From assembly GCF_024347475.1 (NCBI RefSeq), contig NZ_AP025487.1, forward strand, positions 806,001-870,000: a stretch of DNA of 64,000 bases, written 5' to 3'. Origin of the DNA: Vibrio fortis. Lineage in GTDB: Bacteria; Pseudomonadota; Gammaproteobacteria; Enterobacterales; Vibrionaceae. This document shows, piece after piece, positions 9,846 through 19,368 of the stretch; position 1 is the first letter of the stretch; each line of letters begins with the position of its first letter. A program made the position numbers and the translations under genes. The notes beneath the pieces were generated by a model. That model was not told where the DNA came from. It saw only the letters and a program-made list of their open reading frames with translations, and did no database searches.

Positions 9846-9890
9846 AACTTGTTTCTCTTTCGAGATCTCTTTGTTTCCAAAGAAGAATAA

Positions 9891-9975
9891 TGGTGCGGAA
9901 GGAGAGACTTGAACTCTCACACCTTGCGGCGCCAGAACCTAAATCTGGTGCGTCTACCAATTCCGCCACTTCCGC
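9891..9975 (-). tRNA. tRNA-Leu (UAG), copy 3
   Basis: Identical to the other 85-nt tRNA-Leu(UAG) genes of the array; encoded CCA. Confidence 0.96.
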
Positions 9976-10047
9976 ATCGCTAGTTTATTTTCTAGCAAAT
10001 AATGTAGTTAAGGAGATGATTGGTGAATCTCAATAACGTTGTATTAG

Positions 10048-10122
10048 TGGCTGGGCTACCTGGATTCGAACCAGGGAATGCCGGCATCAAAAGCCGGTGC
10101 CTTACCGCTTGGCGATAGCCCA
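10048..10122 (-). tRNA. tRNA-Gln (UUG), copy 1
   Basis: 75 nt with encoded CCA. Acceptor TGGGCTA/TAGCCCA, anticodon loop TTTTGAT with TTG. The U1-A72 start is typical of gammaproteobacterial tRNA-Gln. Confidence 0.96.
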
Positions 10123-10175
10123 ACTGGATTGTTTTATGTGTCAATCACACGCTCTTCGTTTCCGAAGAAGAATAA

Positions 10176-10260
10176 TGGTGCGGAAGGAGAGACTTGAACT
10201 CTCACACCTTGCGGCGCCAGAACCTAAATCTGGTGCGTCTACCAATTCCGCCACTTCCGC
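10176..10260 (-). tRNA. tRNA-Leu (UAG), copy 4
   Basis: Identical to the other tRNA-Leu(UAG) genes; start of the second Leu-Met-Leu-Gln block. Confidence 0.96.
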
Positions 10261-10331
10261 ATCAATTCTGTAGTCATACCGATAATTGGTAAAATCAGTA
10301 TCACGTTGTATTTTTCATTCTAATGAAAGAA

Positions 10332-10408
10332 TGGTGGCTACTGCGGGATTTGAACCTGCGACCCCATCATTATGAGTGATGTGCTCTAACCAACTGAGCT
10401 AAGTAGCC
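10332..10408 (-). tRNA. tRNA-Met (CAU), copy 2
   Basis: Identical to the copy at 9769, including its flanking spacers. Confidence 0.93.
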
Positions 10409-10453
10409 AACTTGTTTCTCTTTCGAGATCTCTTTGTTTCCAAAGAAGAATAA

Positions 10454-10538
10454 TGGTGCGGAAGGAGAGACTTGAACTCTCACACCTTGCGGCGCCAGAA
10501 CCTAAATCTGGTGCGTCTACCAATTCCGCCACTTCCGC
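10454..10538 (-). tRNA. tRNA-Leu (UAG), copy 5
   Basis: Identical gene; first of four tRNA-Leu copies spaced exactly 266 bp apart. Confidence 0.96.
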
Positions 10539-10591
10539 ATCAATTTTTTAGTTAGAGAGATGATTGGTGAATCTCAATAACGTTGTATTAG

Positions 10592-10666
10592 TGGCTGGGC
10601 TACCTGGATTCGAACCAGGGAATGCCGGCATCAAAAGCCGGTGCCTTACCGCTTGGCGATAGCCCA
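10592..10666 (-). tRNA. tRNA-Gln (UUG), copy 2
   Basis: Identical to the other tRNA-Gln(UUG) copies; encoded CCA. Part of the 266-bp tandem unit. Confidence 0.96.
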
Positions 10667-10719
10667 ACTGGATTGTTTTATGTGTCAATCACACGCTCTT
10701 CATTTCTGAAGAAGAATAA

Positions 10720-10804
10720 TGGTGCGGAAGGAGAGACTTGAACTCTCACACCTTGCGGCGCCAGAACCTAAATCTGGTGCGTCTACCAATTCCGCCACTT
10801 CCGC
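10720..10804 (-). tRNA. tRNA-Leu (UAG), copy 6
   Basis: Identical gene within the 266-bp tandem unit. Confidence 0.96.
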
Positions 10805-10857
10805 ATCAATTTTTTAGTTAGAGAGATGATTGGTGAATCTCAATAACGTTGTATTAG

Positions 10858-10932
10858 TGGCTGGGCTACCTGGATTCGAACCAGGGAATGCCGGCATCAA
10901 AAGCCGGTGCCTTACCGCTTGGCGATAGCCCA
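10858..10932 (-). tRNA. tRNA-Gln (UUG), copy 3
   Basis: Identical gene, 266 bp from copy 2. Confidence 0.96.
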
Positions 10933-10985
10933 ACTGGATTGTTTTATGTGTCAATCACACGCTCTTCATTTCTGAAGAAGAATAA

Positions 10986-11070
10986 TGGTGCGGAAGGAGA
11001 GACTTGAACTCTCACACCTTGCGGCGCCAGAACCTAAATCTGGTGCGTCTACCAATTCCGCCACTTCCGC
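10986..11070 (-). tRNA. tRNA-Leu (UAG), copy 7
   Basis: Identical gene, 266 bp from copy 6. Confidence 0.96.
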
Positions 11071-11123
11071 ATCAATTTTTTAGTTAGAGAGATGATTGGT
11101 GAATCTCAATAACGTTGTATTAG

Positions 11124-11198
11124 TGGCTGGGCTACCTGGATTCGAACCAGGGAATGCCGGCATCAAAAGCCGGTGCCTTACCGCTTGGCGATAGCCCA
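11124..11198 (-). tRNA. tRNA-Gln (UUG), copy 4
   Basis: Identical gene, 266 bp from copy 3. Confidence 0.96.
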
Positions 11199-11251
11199 AC
11201 TGGATTGTTTTATGTGTCAATCACACGCTCTTCATTTCTGAAGAAGAATAA

Positions 11252-11336
11252 TGGTGCGGAAGGAGAGACTTGAACTCTCACACCTTGCGGCGCCAGAACC
11301 TAAATCTGGTGCGTCTACCAATTCCGCCACTTCCGC
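11252..11336 (-). tRNA. tRNA-Leu (UAG), copy 8
   Basis: Identical gene, 266 bp from copy 7. The spacer to its right is the longer variant (with CTAGTTTATTTTCTAG) that also occurs beside copy 3. Confidence 0.96.
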
Positions 11337-11408
11337 ATCGCTAGTTTATTTTCTAGCAAATAATGTAGTTAAGGAGATGATTGGTGAACCTCAATAACGT
11401 TGTATTAG

Positions 11409-11483
11409 TGGCTGGGCTACCTGGATTCGAACCAGGGAATGCCGGCATCAAAAGCCGGTGCCTTACCGCTTGGCGATAGCCCA
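11409..11483 (-). tRNA. tRNA-Gln (UUG), copy 5
   Basis: Identical gene, 285 bp from copy 4 because of a 19-bp longer spacer. Confidence 0.96.
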
Positions 11484-11536
11484 ACTGGATTGTTTTATGT
11501 GTCAATCACACGCTCTTCATTTCTGAAGAAGAATAA

Positions 11537-11621
11537 TGGTGCGGAAGGAGAGACTTGAACTCTCACACCTTGCGGCGCCAGAACCTAAATCTGGTGCGTC
11601 TACCAATTCCGCCACTTCCGC
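11537..11621 (-). tRNA. tRNA-Leu (UAG), copy 9
   Basis: Identical gene, encoded CCA. Confidence 0.96.
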
Positions 11622-11691
11622 ATCAATTTTTTAGTTAGAGAGATGATTGGTGAATCTCTCTAACGTTGTATTTTTCATTCTAGTGAAAGAA

Positions 11692-11768
11692 TGGTGGCTA
11701 CTGCGGGATTTGAACCTGCGACCCCATCATTATGAGTGATGTGCTCTAACCAACTGAGCTAAGTAGCC
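11692..11768 (-). tRNA. tRNA-Met (CAU), copy 3
   Basis: Identical to the other tRNA-Met copies; encoded CCA. Confidence 0.93.
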
Positions 11769-11845
11769 ATCTGAGAGCGAGACAATATAAACTAAACTCG
11801 CTTTCAATGCTATTACCTTTTTACAGATAATTGCACTTTAATTTG

Positions 11846-11920
11846 TGGCTGGGCTACCTGGATTCGAACCAGGGAATGCCGGCATCAAAAGCCGGTGCCT
11901 TACCGCTTGGCGATAGCCCA
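11846..11920 (-). tRNA. tRNA-Gln (UUG), copy 6
   Basis: Identical gene; the spacers around it are unique, as expected for the ancestral promoter-proximal part of the operon. Confidence 0.96.
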
Positions 11921-11949
11921 ACAATTGATATCAAAAGATATCTCAAATA

Positions 11950-12034
11950 TGGTGCGGAAGGAGAGACTTGAACTCTCACACCTTGCGGCGCCAGAACCTA
12001 AATCTGGTGCGTCTACCAATTCCGCCACTTCCGC
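11950..12034 (-). tRNA. tRNA-Leu (UAG), copy 10
   Basis: Identical gene; second in transcription order (Met-Leu-Gln at the promoter-proximal end, like E. coli metT-leuW-glnU). Confidence 0.96.
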
Positions 12035-12081
12035 ATATTTCCTAAATACTCTAACTCATAGAGAGAAAAGCGTTTAGGAAA

Positions 12082-12158
12082 TGGTGGCTACTGCGGGATT
12101 TGAACCTGCGACCCCATCATTATGAGTGATGTGCTCTAACCAACTGAGCTAAGTAGCC
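12082..12158 (-). tRNA. tRNA-Met (CAU), copy 4, promoter-proximal
   Basis: First gene of the operon, about 45 bp from the predicted transcription start. Identical to the other tRNA-Met copies; encoded CCA. Confidence 0.93.
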
Positions 12159-12201
12159 ATTTCCAAATTGTCATTCCCTTTTGAAGCGTTGTTGCTTCGT
12201 T

Positions 12202-12243
12202 GGGAACGGGGCGCATTATGCGTAGTTGAGTGAAACCCGTCAA
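12202..12243 (-). promoter_or_regulatory. Strong tRNA operon promoter with GC-rich discriminator
   Basis: On the minus strand TTGACG (12238-12243), a 17-bp spacer and CATAAT (12215-12220) are followed by GCGCCCC. Near-consensus boxes plus a GC-rich discriminator are typical of growth-rate- and ppGpp-controlled stable-RNA promoters. It lies about 57 bp upstream of the first tRNA-Met. Confidence 0.88.
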
Positions 12244-12388
12244 CTTTTTTTTTAAATAAATCACGAATAAATGCCTGTTCGATTTCTTTTTAGACAAAGA
12301 GGCGTATTTGTGATCAAAAAATGGGGTTGAAACCCGATATTTTGGTGCAGTTAATTTTGAGATGAATGGAAATCATTGAATAAAGAAA

Positions 12389-12417
12389 ACAAAAAAGGCC
12401 AGTGAGAGCACTGGCCT
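12389..12417 (-). terminator. Terminator of ychF
   Basis: On the minus strand AGGCCAGTG-CTCT-CACTGGCCT (12396-12417) is followed by TTTTTG, 25 bp after the ychF stop. Confidence 0.85.
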
Positions 12418-12441
12418 CTGGCAATAAGTTGCTAATAAAAC

Positions 12442-13533
12442 TTATACGTTGAAGCGGAAGTGAACAACATCGCCATCTTTAACGATGTAGTCTTTACCTT
12501 CTAGACGCCATTTACCTGCGTCTTTTGCACCGCTCTCACCGTTAAACTCGATGAAGTGGTCGTAACCAACAACTTCTGCACGGATGAAGCCTTTTTCGAA
12601 GTCAGTATGGATCTTACCCGCAGCTTGTGGCGCAGTTGCACCAACAGGGATAGTCCAAGCGCGAACTTCTTTAACACCTGCAGTGAAGTAAGTTTGCAGA
12701 GTAAGTAGTTCGTAGCCAGAACGGATAACGCGGTTTAGACCTGGTTCCTCGATACCCATGTCCGCTAGGAACTCTTCACGATCTTCGTCTTCAAGTTCAG
12801 ATAGCTCTGATTCGATAGCCGCACAAACAGCAACAACAACGTTGTTCTCTTTTTCTGCGTATTCACGAACTGCATCTAGGTACGGGTTATCTTCGAAACC
12901 GTCTTCGTTTACGTTCGCAATGTACATTGTTGGCTTAAGTGTTAGGAAGTTTAGGTAGCCGATTGCTGCCGCTTCTTCTTTTGATAGCTCAACGGTACGT
13001 GCCATACCACCTTCAGTAAGAACTGGTAGTAGCTTTTCAAGAACAGTGATTTCGAACTTAGCGTCTTTGTCACCGCCTTTTGCTTTCTTAGTGTTACGTT
13101 GAATTGCACGCTCACAGCTGTCTAGGTCAGCCAGTGCAAGTTCAAGGTTGATCACTTCGATATCGTCGATAGGTGATACTTTACCTGAAACGTGAACGAT
13201 GTTTTCGTTTTCAAAACAGCGAACTACGTGACCAATTGCGTCAGTTTCACGGATGTTTGCTAGGAATTTGTTACCCAGACCTTCACCTTTAGATGCACCA
13301 GCAACTAGGCCAGCGATATCAACGAATTCCATCGTTGTTGGAAGGATCTTCTGCGGATTAACAATTTTCGCTAATGCATCTAGACGTAGATCAGGTACTG
13401 GAACGATACCTGTGTTTGGTTCGATGGTACAAAACGGGAAGTTTGCTGCCTCGATACCTGCTTTAGTTAGTGCATTAAACAGAGTTGACTTACCAACGTT
13501 TGGTAGACCAACGATGCCACATTTAAAACCCAT
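12442..13533 (-). CDS. ychF: Redox-regulated ATPase/GTPase YchF (EngD)
   Basis: YchF is a universally conserved Obg-family P-loop protein that prefers ATP and is linked to translation and oxidative-stress control. The start is the ATG at 13531-13533 giving [19 protein letters not shown] (363 residues, the family norm) with G1 GLPNVGKS and G3 DIAGL; the reading frame stays open 20 codons further upstream but that would overlap pth. The C-terminal TGS-like domain ends in [12 protein letters not shown]. It starts 10 bp after pth, the same pair as in E. coli. Confidence 0.96.
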   Translation of the reverse strand: MGFKCGIVGLPNVGKSTLFNALTKAGIEAANFPFCTIEPNTGIVPVPDLRLDALAKIVNPQKILPTTMEFVDIAGLVAGASKGEGLGNKFLANIRETDAIGHVVRCFENENIVHVSGKVSPIDDIEVINLELALADLDSCERAIQRNTKKAKGGDKDAKFEITVLEKLLPVLTEGGMARTVELSKEEAAAIGYLNFLTLKPTMYIANVNEDGFEDNPYLDAVREYAEKENNVVVAVCAAIESELSELEDEDREEFLADMGIEEPGLNRVIRSGYELLTLQTYFTAGVKEVRAWTIPVGATAPQAAGKIHTDFEKGFIRAEVVGYDHFIEFNGESGAKDAGKWRLEGKDYIVKDGDVVHFRFNV

Positions 13534-13543
13534 GATATAAACC

Positions 13544-14134
13544 TTATTCTGCTTTGAACGTATGTAAGCGATTTTGTGCTTTTGATAGGCCATCTTTTAA
13601 TAAGATGTCTAGGCTGCGTACTGATTCGTCAACAACGGCATCAATACACTCTTGCTCTTTTTGCGGAGCTTTGCCTAATACATAACCTGCAACTTTATCT
13701 TTGTGTCCCGGATGGCCAATGCCTAAACGAAGACGGTAGAATTCTTTATTGTTACCCTGCTTGCTGATGATGTCTTTGAGTCCATTGTGACCGCCATGGC
13801 CGCCACCCTTTTTGAACTTACCAATGCCAGGAGGAAGATCGAGTTCGTCGTGCGCAACCATGATCTCTTCTGGTTTGATTTGATAGAACTTCGCCATTGC
13901 CGCAACGGCTTTACCGGACAAGTTCATGTAAGTTGTTGGGATCAACAAGCGAAGATCTTCACCGTGAACCATAATGCGTCCAGTTAAACCAAAGAACTTT
14001 GCTTCATTCTTTAGCGTAACATTGTGTACGCGTGCTAATTCTTCAACTACCCATGCACCCGCATTGTGGCGAGTCTTGGCGTATTCTGGACCTGGATTTG
14101 CCAGTCCAACGAGAAGTTTTATTTGTTGGCTCAA
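13544..14134 (-). CDS. pth: Peptidyl-tRNA hydrolase
   Basis: Pth releases peptides from peptidyl-tRNA that drops off ribosomes. The 196-residue protein shows the N-terminal [17 protein letters not shown] signature with the catalytic His (about residue 23), HDELD and the GGHNGLKDI segment. The likely start is TTG (14132-14134): it aligns with the normal N-terminus ([11 protein letters not shown]), GAGAGAG lies about 10 bp upstream and no ATG is nearby in frame. It is followed 10 bp later by ychF. Confidence 0.95.
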   Translation of the reverse strand: MSQQIKLLVGLANPGPEYAKTRHNAGAWVVEELARVHNVTLKNEAKFFGLTGRIMVHGEDLRLLIPTTYMNLSGKAVAAMAKFYQIKPEEIMVAHDELDLPPGIGKFKKGGGHGGHNGLKDIISKQGNNKEFYRLRLGIGHPGHKDKVAGYVLGKAPQKEQECIDAVVDESVRSLDILLKDGLSKAQNRLHTFKAE

Positions 14135-14182
14135 GGTATGGATCTCTCTCGGGATTTCAAAAAGCGCCGTATGATATCACAA

Positions 14183-14211
14183 ATTATGAAAAAGGTGCGA
14201 GCAGTGGACAA
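14183..14211 (-). promoter_or_regulatory. Putative pth-ychF promoter
   Basis: On the minus strand TTGTCC (14206-14211), 17 bp, CATAAT (14183-14188), about 50 bp upstream of the pth start. The geometry is good and the -35 is moderate. Confidence 0.5.
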
Positions 14212-14271
14212 CTTGTCCTTTTTGCCGACCCTATTCATGACACTAACCGTAGCGCAATATTGTTTAGGTAT

Positions 14272-14296
14272 AAAAAAAGCACTTCGTTGGAAGTGC
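14272..14296 (-). terminator. Terminator of prs
   Basis: On the minus strand GCACTTC-CAAC-GAAGTGC (14279-14296) is followed by seven T residues, 38 bp after the prs stop. It separates the lolB-ispE-prs operon from pth-ychF. Confidence 0.88.
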
Positions 14297-14334
14297 CTTT
14301 TAAACGCCTTACTCTATGACTAGAGTAGTGAGTC

Positions 14335-15279
14335 TTAGTTAAACATCGCAGAGATTGACTCTTCGTTGCTGATACGACGAATCGCTTCAGCAAGCATGCG
14401 AGATAGGCTAAGAGTTGTTACTTTACCTGTTGCTGCCATCTCAGGAGATAGTGAGATAGAGTCAGTAACGATAACTTGGTCTAGAACAGAGTTCTTGATG
14501 TTGTCTGCAGCACCACCAGAGAATACAGCGTGAGTTGCGTAAGCGAATACACGCTTAGCACCGCGCTCTTTTAGCGCTTCAGCTGCTTTACATAGTGTGC
14601 CACCAGTGTCGATCATGTCATCAACGATCACACAGTCACGACCTTCAACATCGCCGATTAGGTTCATTACTTCAGAAACGTTAGCACGTGGACGACGCTT
14701 ATCAACGATAGCGATGTCTACGTCACCCAGCGCTTTAGCTGTTGCACGAGCACGTACAACGCCACCTAGGTCTGGAGAAACCACTACTGGGTTTTCTAGG
14801 CCACGGTTAGCCATGTCTTCTAGAAGAACTGGAGTACCGAAGATGTTATCAACTGGTACATCGAAGAAGCCTTGGATTTGCTCAGCGTGTAGGTCGATAG
14901 TTAGAACGCGGTCAACGCCAACGTTAGAAAGGAAATCTGCAACAACTTTTGCAGTAATTGGCACACGAGCAGAACGTACACGACGATCTTGACGGGCATA
15001 ACCGAAGTAAGGGATTACAGCAGTAATACGGCCAGCAGAAGCACGGCGCATTGCGTCAATCATTACCACCAATTCCATTAGGTTGTCATTGGTTGGTGCA
15101 CAAGTAGATTGAATTAGGAATACATCACTACCACGAACATTTTCGTTGATTTGTACAGCGACTTCGCCGTCAGAAAAACGGTCTACAGTAGCATCGCCAA
15201 GAGAGATGTATAGACGGTCAGCAATACGTTGGGCTAGTTCAGGTGTTGCGTTACCAGCAAATAGCTTCATATCAGGCAC
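14335..15279 (-). CDS. prs: Ribose-phosphate pyrophosphokinase
   Basis: Prs makes PRPP from ribose 5-phosphate and ATP for nucleotide, histidine, tryptophan and NAD synthesis. The 314-residue protein starts [20 protein letters not shown] and carries the family segments FGYARQDRR (ATP loop), [11 protein letters not shown] and the PRPP loop [12 protein letters not shown]. It is almost identical in layout to the E. coli enzyme. Third gene of lolB-ispE-prs, 28 bp after ispE. Confidence 0.98.
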   Translation of the reverse strand: MPDMKLFAGNATPELAQRIADRLYISLGDATVDRFSDGEVAVQINENVRGSDVFLIQSTCAPTNDNLMELVVMIDAMRRASAGRITAVIPYFGYARQDRRVRSARVPITAKVVADFLSNVGVDRVLTIDLHAEQIQGFFDVPVDNIFGTPVLLEDMANRGLENPVVVSPDLGGVVRARATAKALGDVDIAIVDKRRPRANVSEVMNLIGDVEGRDCVIVDDMIDTGGTLCKAAEALKERGAKRVFAYATHAVFSGGAADNIKNSVLDQVIVTDSISLSPEMAATGKVTTLSLSRMLAEAIRRISNEESISAMFN

Positions 15280-15307
15280 GGTGGAAACCTCAGGGTTGCG
15301 TCCAGTT

Positions 15308-16183
15308 TTAAATAGATTGTGGGTGGGCTGATTGGTGTTCAGCCAGCGCCTCTTTTAAAGGTGAAAGATTTCGACCTTTAGCAATAAATGCTGAGGCGGT
15401 GTCAGGCAGTTTTGCCAGTACAGATTCTGCTTCGTTTTTGCTCGAAAATTCAGCAAAAACGCAGGAACCGGTGCCGGTCAATCTCGACGGCGCATATTGT
15501 AGCAGCCATGAAAGTTGCTTATCAACCTCTGGGTACAGCATTCGTACAATTTTTTCGCAATCGTTTACGTATTCTTGCTCTAGAAGCGTTGCTAGCTCTC
15601 GCTTCGGCGTATTTCTGGTTAAATTTGGATGAGTGAATATATCTGCGGTTGCAATGCTCACTTGAGGCTTAACCACCAAATACCACCTCTCTTCTGGGTT
15701 AGCAGGGTGCAACTGCTCACCTACGCCCTCAGCAAAAGCAGAGAAGCCACGAACGAATACAGGAACGTCCGCACCTAACTTTAAGCCTATCTCAGCTAAT
15801 TGGTCATCAGATAGGTTGAGCTGCCACAGGTAGTTCAATGCGACTAACACGGTTGCGGCATTCGATGATCCACCGCCAATACCGCCGCCCATAGGCAGAA
15901 CTTTCTTTAGTTCAATGTCGGCACCGAAAGCGGTGTTGGCGTATTGTTGAAGCGCGGTCGCGGCTTTCCAGATCAGGTTATCTTCAGTAGCAACCCCTGG
16001 TATCTGGGGAGAAATAGTGATTTGGTTTGAGCGTTGATGTGCCGTGATACTCAGTTCATCGCCAAAATCGATAAACTGAAACAGTGTTTGTAATTCGTGG
16101 TAACCGTTATCACGACGACCAGTAATATAGAGAAAAAGGTTCAGCTTAGCCGGTGATGGCCAGTGAGTTTGTGTCGAAATCAT
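15308..16183 (-). CDS. ispE: 4-diphosphocytidyl-2-C-methyl-D-erythritol kinase
   Basis: IspE phosphorylates CDP-methylerythritol in the MEP isoprenoid pathway. The 291-residue GHMP kinase has the N-terminal [20 protein letters not shown] segment, the ATP loop [15 protein letters not shown] (about residue 98) and the C-terminal [12 protein letters not shown] motif. Its ATG overlaps the lolB stop by four bases (ATGA), implying translational coupling. Confidence 0.97.
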   Translation of the reverse strand: MISTQTHWPSPAKLNLFLYITGRRDNGYHELQTLFQFIDFGDELSITAHQRSNQITISPQIPGVATEDNLIWKAATALQQYANTAFGADIELKKVLPMGGGIGGGSSNAATVLVALNYLWQLNLSDDQLAEIGLKLGADVPVFVRGFSAFAEGVGEQLHPANPEERWYLVVKPQVSIATADIFTHPNLTRNTPKRELATLLEQEYVNDCEKIVRMLYPEVDKQLSWLLQYAPSRLTGTGSCVFAEFSSKNEAESVLAKLPDTASAFIAKGRNLSPLKEALAEHQSAHPQSI

Positions 16184-16824
16184 TTATCGAGTGTCCATTT
16201 AGAGACCACAATGTTGATCTTATTTTCATCTTGTTTAAATGAGAGGCGCGTTGGAAGAGGCAGTACCTTTTCAACTGTATTGCTTTGGCCATCACTATTT
16301 TGGCTTAGTGTGATATCGCGGTAGCGGTCAAAGTTAAGTTGCCAAGCCTTGCCATCAATCTGTTTAGAAAGTGCTTCTACGGTATTGCTGGCGTTTAATA
16401 GATAAGTATCGGCTTCATCGGGATTACCAAGTAGCCATTGTGGTAGATGATCAACGGGGATCGTCAACCCTGTTAACTGTTTAACCAGTTTAGAGGCACT
16501 TCGGTGGGTAAACACTTGGTCATCATAAGTGACAACTTTAGCGCCATACTCATTAACGGTGAGATTCAGTGCGGTTTGTCCAAGGAAAGTCGTCAGTCGT
16601 AATTGGCTGAAGTTTGGAGAGTGCTTCCATAAAAAGTTAAGGCTTTGGCGCTCTTCAGGAGAGATATATGCGAGCTTGCCAGTCGCTTGATAATATTGGA
16701 TCTCTTGCAGTTGTTGTTGGTGTGCTTGCCACTCTACACTGGTCGGTTGTTCTGGTACTGAAGCACAACCTGCTACCACCAGACAGAAAAAAATCAGAGA
16801 GGCAATTTTACGAAATTTATCCAT
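16180..16824 (-). CDS. lolB: Outer-membrane lipoprotein receptor LolB
   Basis: LolB accepts lipoproteins from periplasmic LolA and inserts them into the outer membrane. The 214-residue precursor has a lipoprotein signal (FFCLVVAGC, lipid Cys about residue 19) followed by a domain with the LolB pattern of a hydrophobic beta half-barrel ([42 protein letters not shown]). It heads the lolB-ispE-prs operon and is divergent from hemA, as in E. coli. Confidence 0.94.
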   Translation of the reverse strand: MDKFRKIASLIFFCLVVAGCASVPEQPTSVEWQAHQQQLQEIQYYQATGKLAYISPEERQSLNFLWKHSPNFSQLRLTTFLGQTALNLTVNEYGAKVVTYDDQVFTHRSASKLVKQLTGLTIPVDHLPQWLLGNPDEADTYLLNASNTVEALSKQIDGKAWQLNFDRYRDITLSQNSDGQSNTVEKVLPLPTRLSFKQDENKINIVVSKWTLDK

Positions 16825-16914
16825 GCTTGCTCACAACTTGTTCAATATTATCGAAAAAACGCTTCAACTATAGCATTGAATTCACGAACTCAGGAAAACA
16901 AATCCTGCTTGCCC

Positions 16915-16943
16915 TTTAAATAGAGCCATGCATCAAGTAAAAT
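16915..16943 (+). promoter_or_regulatory. Putative hemA promoter
   Basis: TTTAAA (16915-16920), 17 bp, TAAAAT (16938-16943), 43 bp upstream of the hemA ATG. The spacing is ideal but the -35 is poor. Confidence 0.35.
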
Positions 16944-16985
16944 TCGGCATCCTGTTTTTAAACCCTGATCGAGAACTTCTGATAC

Positions 16986-18245
16986 ATGTCTTTGCTTGCC
17001 GTAGGTATCAATCACAATACAGCGTCGGTTGAATTGCGAGAAAAAGTAGCGTTTGGTCCAGATAAATTATCTGATGCACTAAGGCAACTTAACGCAAATG
17101 CACACGTGAATGGAAGTGTCATACTGTCCACTTGTAACCGAACAGAAGTGTATTGCGACGTTAAAAGTGCAGCTAAGAATAAGCTGATCGAATGGTTATC
17201 AGTTTTTCATGATGTTAGCCCAGAAGAGCTAAAACCCAGCCTTTATATCCATGAAGAGCAAGCGGCGATTAAACACCTAATGCGTGTGGCATGTGGCTTG
17301 GACTCCTTGGTGTTGGGTGAGCCTCAAATTCTCGGACAGGTAAAACAAGCGTATTCTGATTCGCGTGAACAAAAAGCCGTTGACGCATCGATGGAGAAAC
17401 TGTTCCAAAAGTCTTTCTCTGTTGCTAAGCGTGTTCGTACCGAAACCGAAATTGGCGGTAGCGCAGTTTCTGTCGCGTATGCAGCCTGTACATTGGCGAA
17501 ACACATCTTCGAATCGATTGAAGATTCAACGGTGTTATTAGTGGGTGCTGGTGAAACCATCGAATTGGTTGCAAAACACCTGTCGGCTAATGGCTGTACT
17601 AAAATGATCGTGGCTAACCGAACTCGTGAACGAGCTTTAGGGCTAGCAGAAGAGTTTGGGGCTGAAGTGATCAGCTTGAATGAGATCCCAGACCACCTTA
17701 ATAAAGCGGATATCGTGATCAGTTCAACGGCGAGTCCTCTACCGATTATCGGTAAGGGTATGGTTGAGACCGCTCTGAAACAGAGAAAACATCAACCTAT
17801 GCTGCTAGTTGATATCGCAGTACCACGTGATGTCGAAGCGGAAGTGGGCGATCTTAACGATGCTTACCTCTACACGGTCGATGACTTACAATCGATTGTT
17901 GATGGCAACATTGAACAGCGTAAAGTGGAAGCGATTCAAGCGGAAGCCATTGTAAGTGAAGAGAGTGCGGCATTCATGAGTTGGATGCGCTCTTTGCAAG
18001 CGGTTGATAGTATTCGCGAGTATCGAAAGTCGGCGAATGAAATCAGAGAAGAATTACTAAGCAAGAGTTTACAATCACTGGCTGCGGGCGGTGATCCTGA
18101 GAAAGTCTTGCTTGAGCTGAGTAATAAGCTCACCAATAAATTGATCCATGCTCCAACACGCGCACTACAAAGTGCAGCTGAGCAAGGAGAACCTGCGAAA
18201 TTAACGGTCATTAGACAGAGTTTGGGCTTAGAAGACCCTCAATAA
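16986..18245 (+). CDS. hemA: Glutamyl-tRNA reductase
   Basis: HemA reduces Glu-tRNA to glutamate-1-semialdehyde, the first step of C5-pathway tetrapyrrole synthesis. The 419-residue protein has the N-terminal [17 protein letters not shown] and [10 protein letters not shown] segments, the latter with the catalytic Cys (about residue 50), [17 protein letters not shown], an NADPH fold ([17 protein letters not shown]) and a C-terminal helical dimerisation domain. It is first in hemA-prfA-prmC-sirB2-sirB1-kdsA, the order found in E. coli. Confidence 0.98.
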   Translation: MSLLAVGINHNTASVELREKVAFGPDKLSDALRQLNANAHVNGSVILSTCNRTEVYCDVKSAAKNKLIEWLSVFHDVSPEELKPSLYIHEEQAAIKHLMRVACGLDSLVLGEPQILGQVKQAYSDSREQKAVDASMEKLFQKSFSVAKRVRTETEIGGSAVSVAYAACTLAKHIFESIEDSTVLLVGAGETIELVAKHLSANGCTKMIVANRTRERALGLAEEFGAEVISLNEIPDHLNKADIVISSTASPLPIIGKGMVETALKQRKHQPMLLVDIAVPRDVEAEVGDLNDAYLYTVDDLQSIVDGNIEQRKVEAIQAEAIVSEESAAFMSWMRSLQAVDSIREYRKSANEIREELLSKSLQSLAAGGDPEKVLLELSNKLTNKLIHAPTRALQSAAEQGEPAKLTVIRQSLGLEDPQ

Positions 18246-18274
18246 ATTTAGACCTCCAAAAAGATAAGACGAAT

Positions 18275-19363
18275 ATGAAAGCCTCGATTCTAGTAAAGCT
18301 TGAAACACTTGTTGAACGCTACGAAGAAGTTCAACACCTGCTTGGTGATCCAGATGTGATCGGTGATCAAAACAAATTCCGTGCACTATCTAAAGAGTAC
18401 TCTCAGTTAGAAGAAGTGACTAAGTGCTTCCAAGCGTACCAGCAAGCGCAAGACGATCTAGAAGCTGCTGAAGATATGGCGCAAGAAGACGACGAAGAGA
18501 TGCGCGAAATGGCGCAGGAAGAGATTAAAGAAGCGAAAGAGGCGATAGAACGCCTGACTGATGAGCTTCAAATTCTACTTCTGCCAAAAGATCCAAACGA
18601 TGAGCGTAACTGTTTCCTAGAGATCCGTGCTGGTGCTGGCGGTGACGAAGCGGGTATCTTCGCGGGTAACTTGTTCCGTATGTACTCTAAGTTTGCAGAG
18701 AAGAAAGGCTGGCGCGTTGAAGTGATGAGCAGCAATGACTCTGAGCAAGGCGGCTATAAAGAGATGATCGCAAAAGTAAGCGGCGAAGGCGTTTACGGCG
18801 TGATGAAATTTGAGTCGGGCGGTCACCGTGTTCAACGTGTACCAGAAACTGAATCTCAAGGTCGTGTTCACACGTCTGCATGTACTGTTGCTGTTATGCC
18901 TGAAATCCCAGAAGCGGATCTTCCAGAAATTAAAGCGGCAGACCTGAAAATCGATACATTCCGTGCATCAGGCGCGGGTGGTCAGCACGTTAACACCACG
19001 GATTCTGCAATCCGTATTACTCACTTGCCAACCGGTACAGTAGTAGAGTGTCAGGACGAGCGTTCTCAGCATAAAAACAAAGCGAAAGCGATGGCAGTTC
19101 TTGCTGCGCGTATTGTTCAAGCGGAAGAAGAGCGTCGTGCTGCTGAAGTGTCAGATACACGTCGTAACCTTCTAGGCTCGGGTGACCGTAGTGACCGTAT
19201 CCGTACTTACAACTACCCACAAGGCCGCGTATCTGATCACCGTATCAACCTAACACTTTACCGTCTGAACGAAGTGCTAGAAGGCGACCTACAAAGCCTA
19301 GTTGACCCAGTACTTCAAGAGCACCAAGCTGACCAACTTGCTGCGCTAGCTGAGAACAACTAA
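18275..19363 (+). CDS. prfA: Peptide chain release factor 1
   Basis: RF1 recognises UAA and UAG and hydrolyses peptidyl-tRNA. The 362-residue protein has the GGQ loop in [16 protein letters not shown] (about residue 235), which triggers hydrolysis, and the PET tripeptide region ([11 protein letters not shown], about 190) that reads the stop codon. The next gene, prmC, starts 5 bp downstream and methylates the GGQ glutamine of this protein. Confidence 0.98.
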   Translation: MKASILVKLETLVERYEEVQHLLGDPDVIGDQNKFRALSKEYSQLEEVTKCFQAYQQAQDDLEAAEDMAQEDDEEMREMAQEEIKEAKEAIERLTDELQILLLPKDPNDERNCFLEIRAGAGGDEAGIFAGNLFRMYSKFAEKKGWRVEVMSSNDSEQGGYKEMIAKVSGEGVYGVMKFESGGHRVQRVPETESQGRVHTSACTVAVMPEIPEADLPEIKAADLKIDTFRASGAGGQHVNTTDSAIRITHLPTGTVVECQDERSQHKNKAKAMAVLAARIVQAEEERRAAEVSDTRRNLLGSGDRSDRIRTYNYPQGRVSDHRINLTLYRLNEVLEGDLQSLVDPVLQEHQADQLAALAENN

Positions 19364-19368
19364 AACCT

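Larger units (their letters stand above)
10454..11338. repeat. 266-bp tandem duplications of a Gln-Leu tRNA unit
   Basis: The Leu genes start at 10454, 10720, 10986 and 11252 and the Gln genes at 10592, 10858 and 11124, all exactly 266 bp apart, with spacers that match by eye. A second scale of duplication is visible: Leu-Met-Leu at 9613/9769/9891 recurs at 10176/10332/10454 with a 563-bp offset. The array therefore grew by unequal recombination between tRNA genes. Confidence 0.92.

Noticed and set aside
11895..12077. 60-residue plus-strand reading frame
   Set aside because: It runs antisense through tRNA-Gln, tRNA-Leu and spacers and has no ribosome-binding site.
9428..12158. CRISPR-like regular repeats
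   Set aside because: The repeated units fold as complete tRNAs with encoded CCA; there are no unique spacers or cas genes.
9428..12441. Prophage or integrative element at the tRNA array
   Set aside because: No integrase, attachment-site duplication or phage gene is present; neighbours are conserved housekeeping genes.
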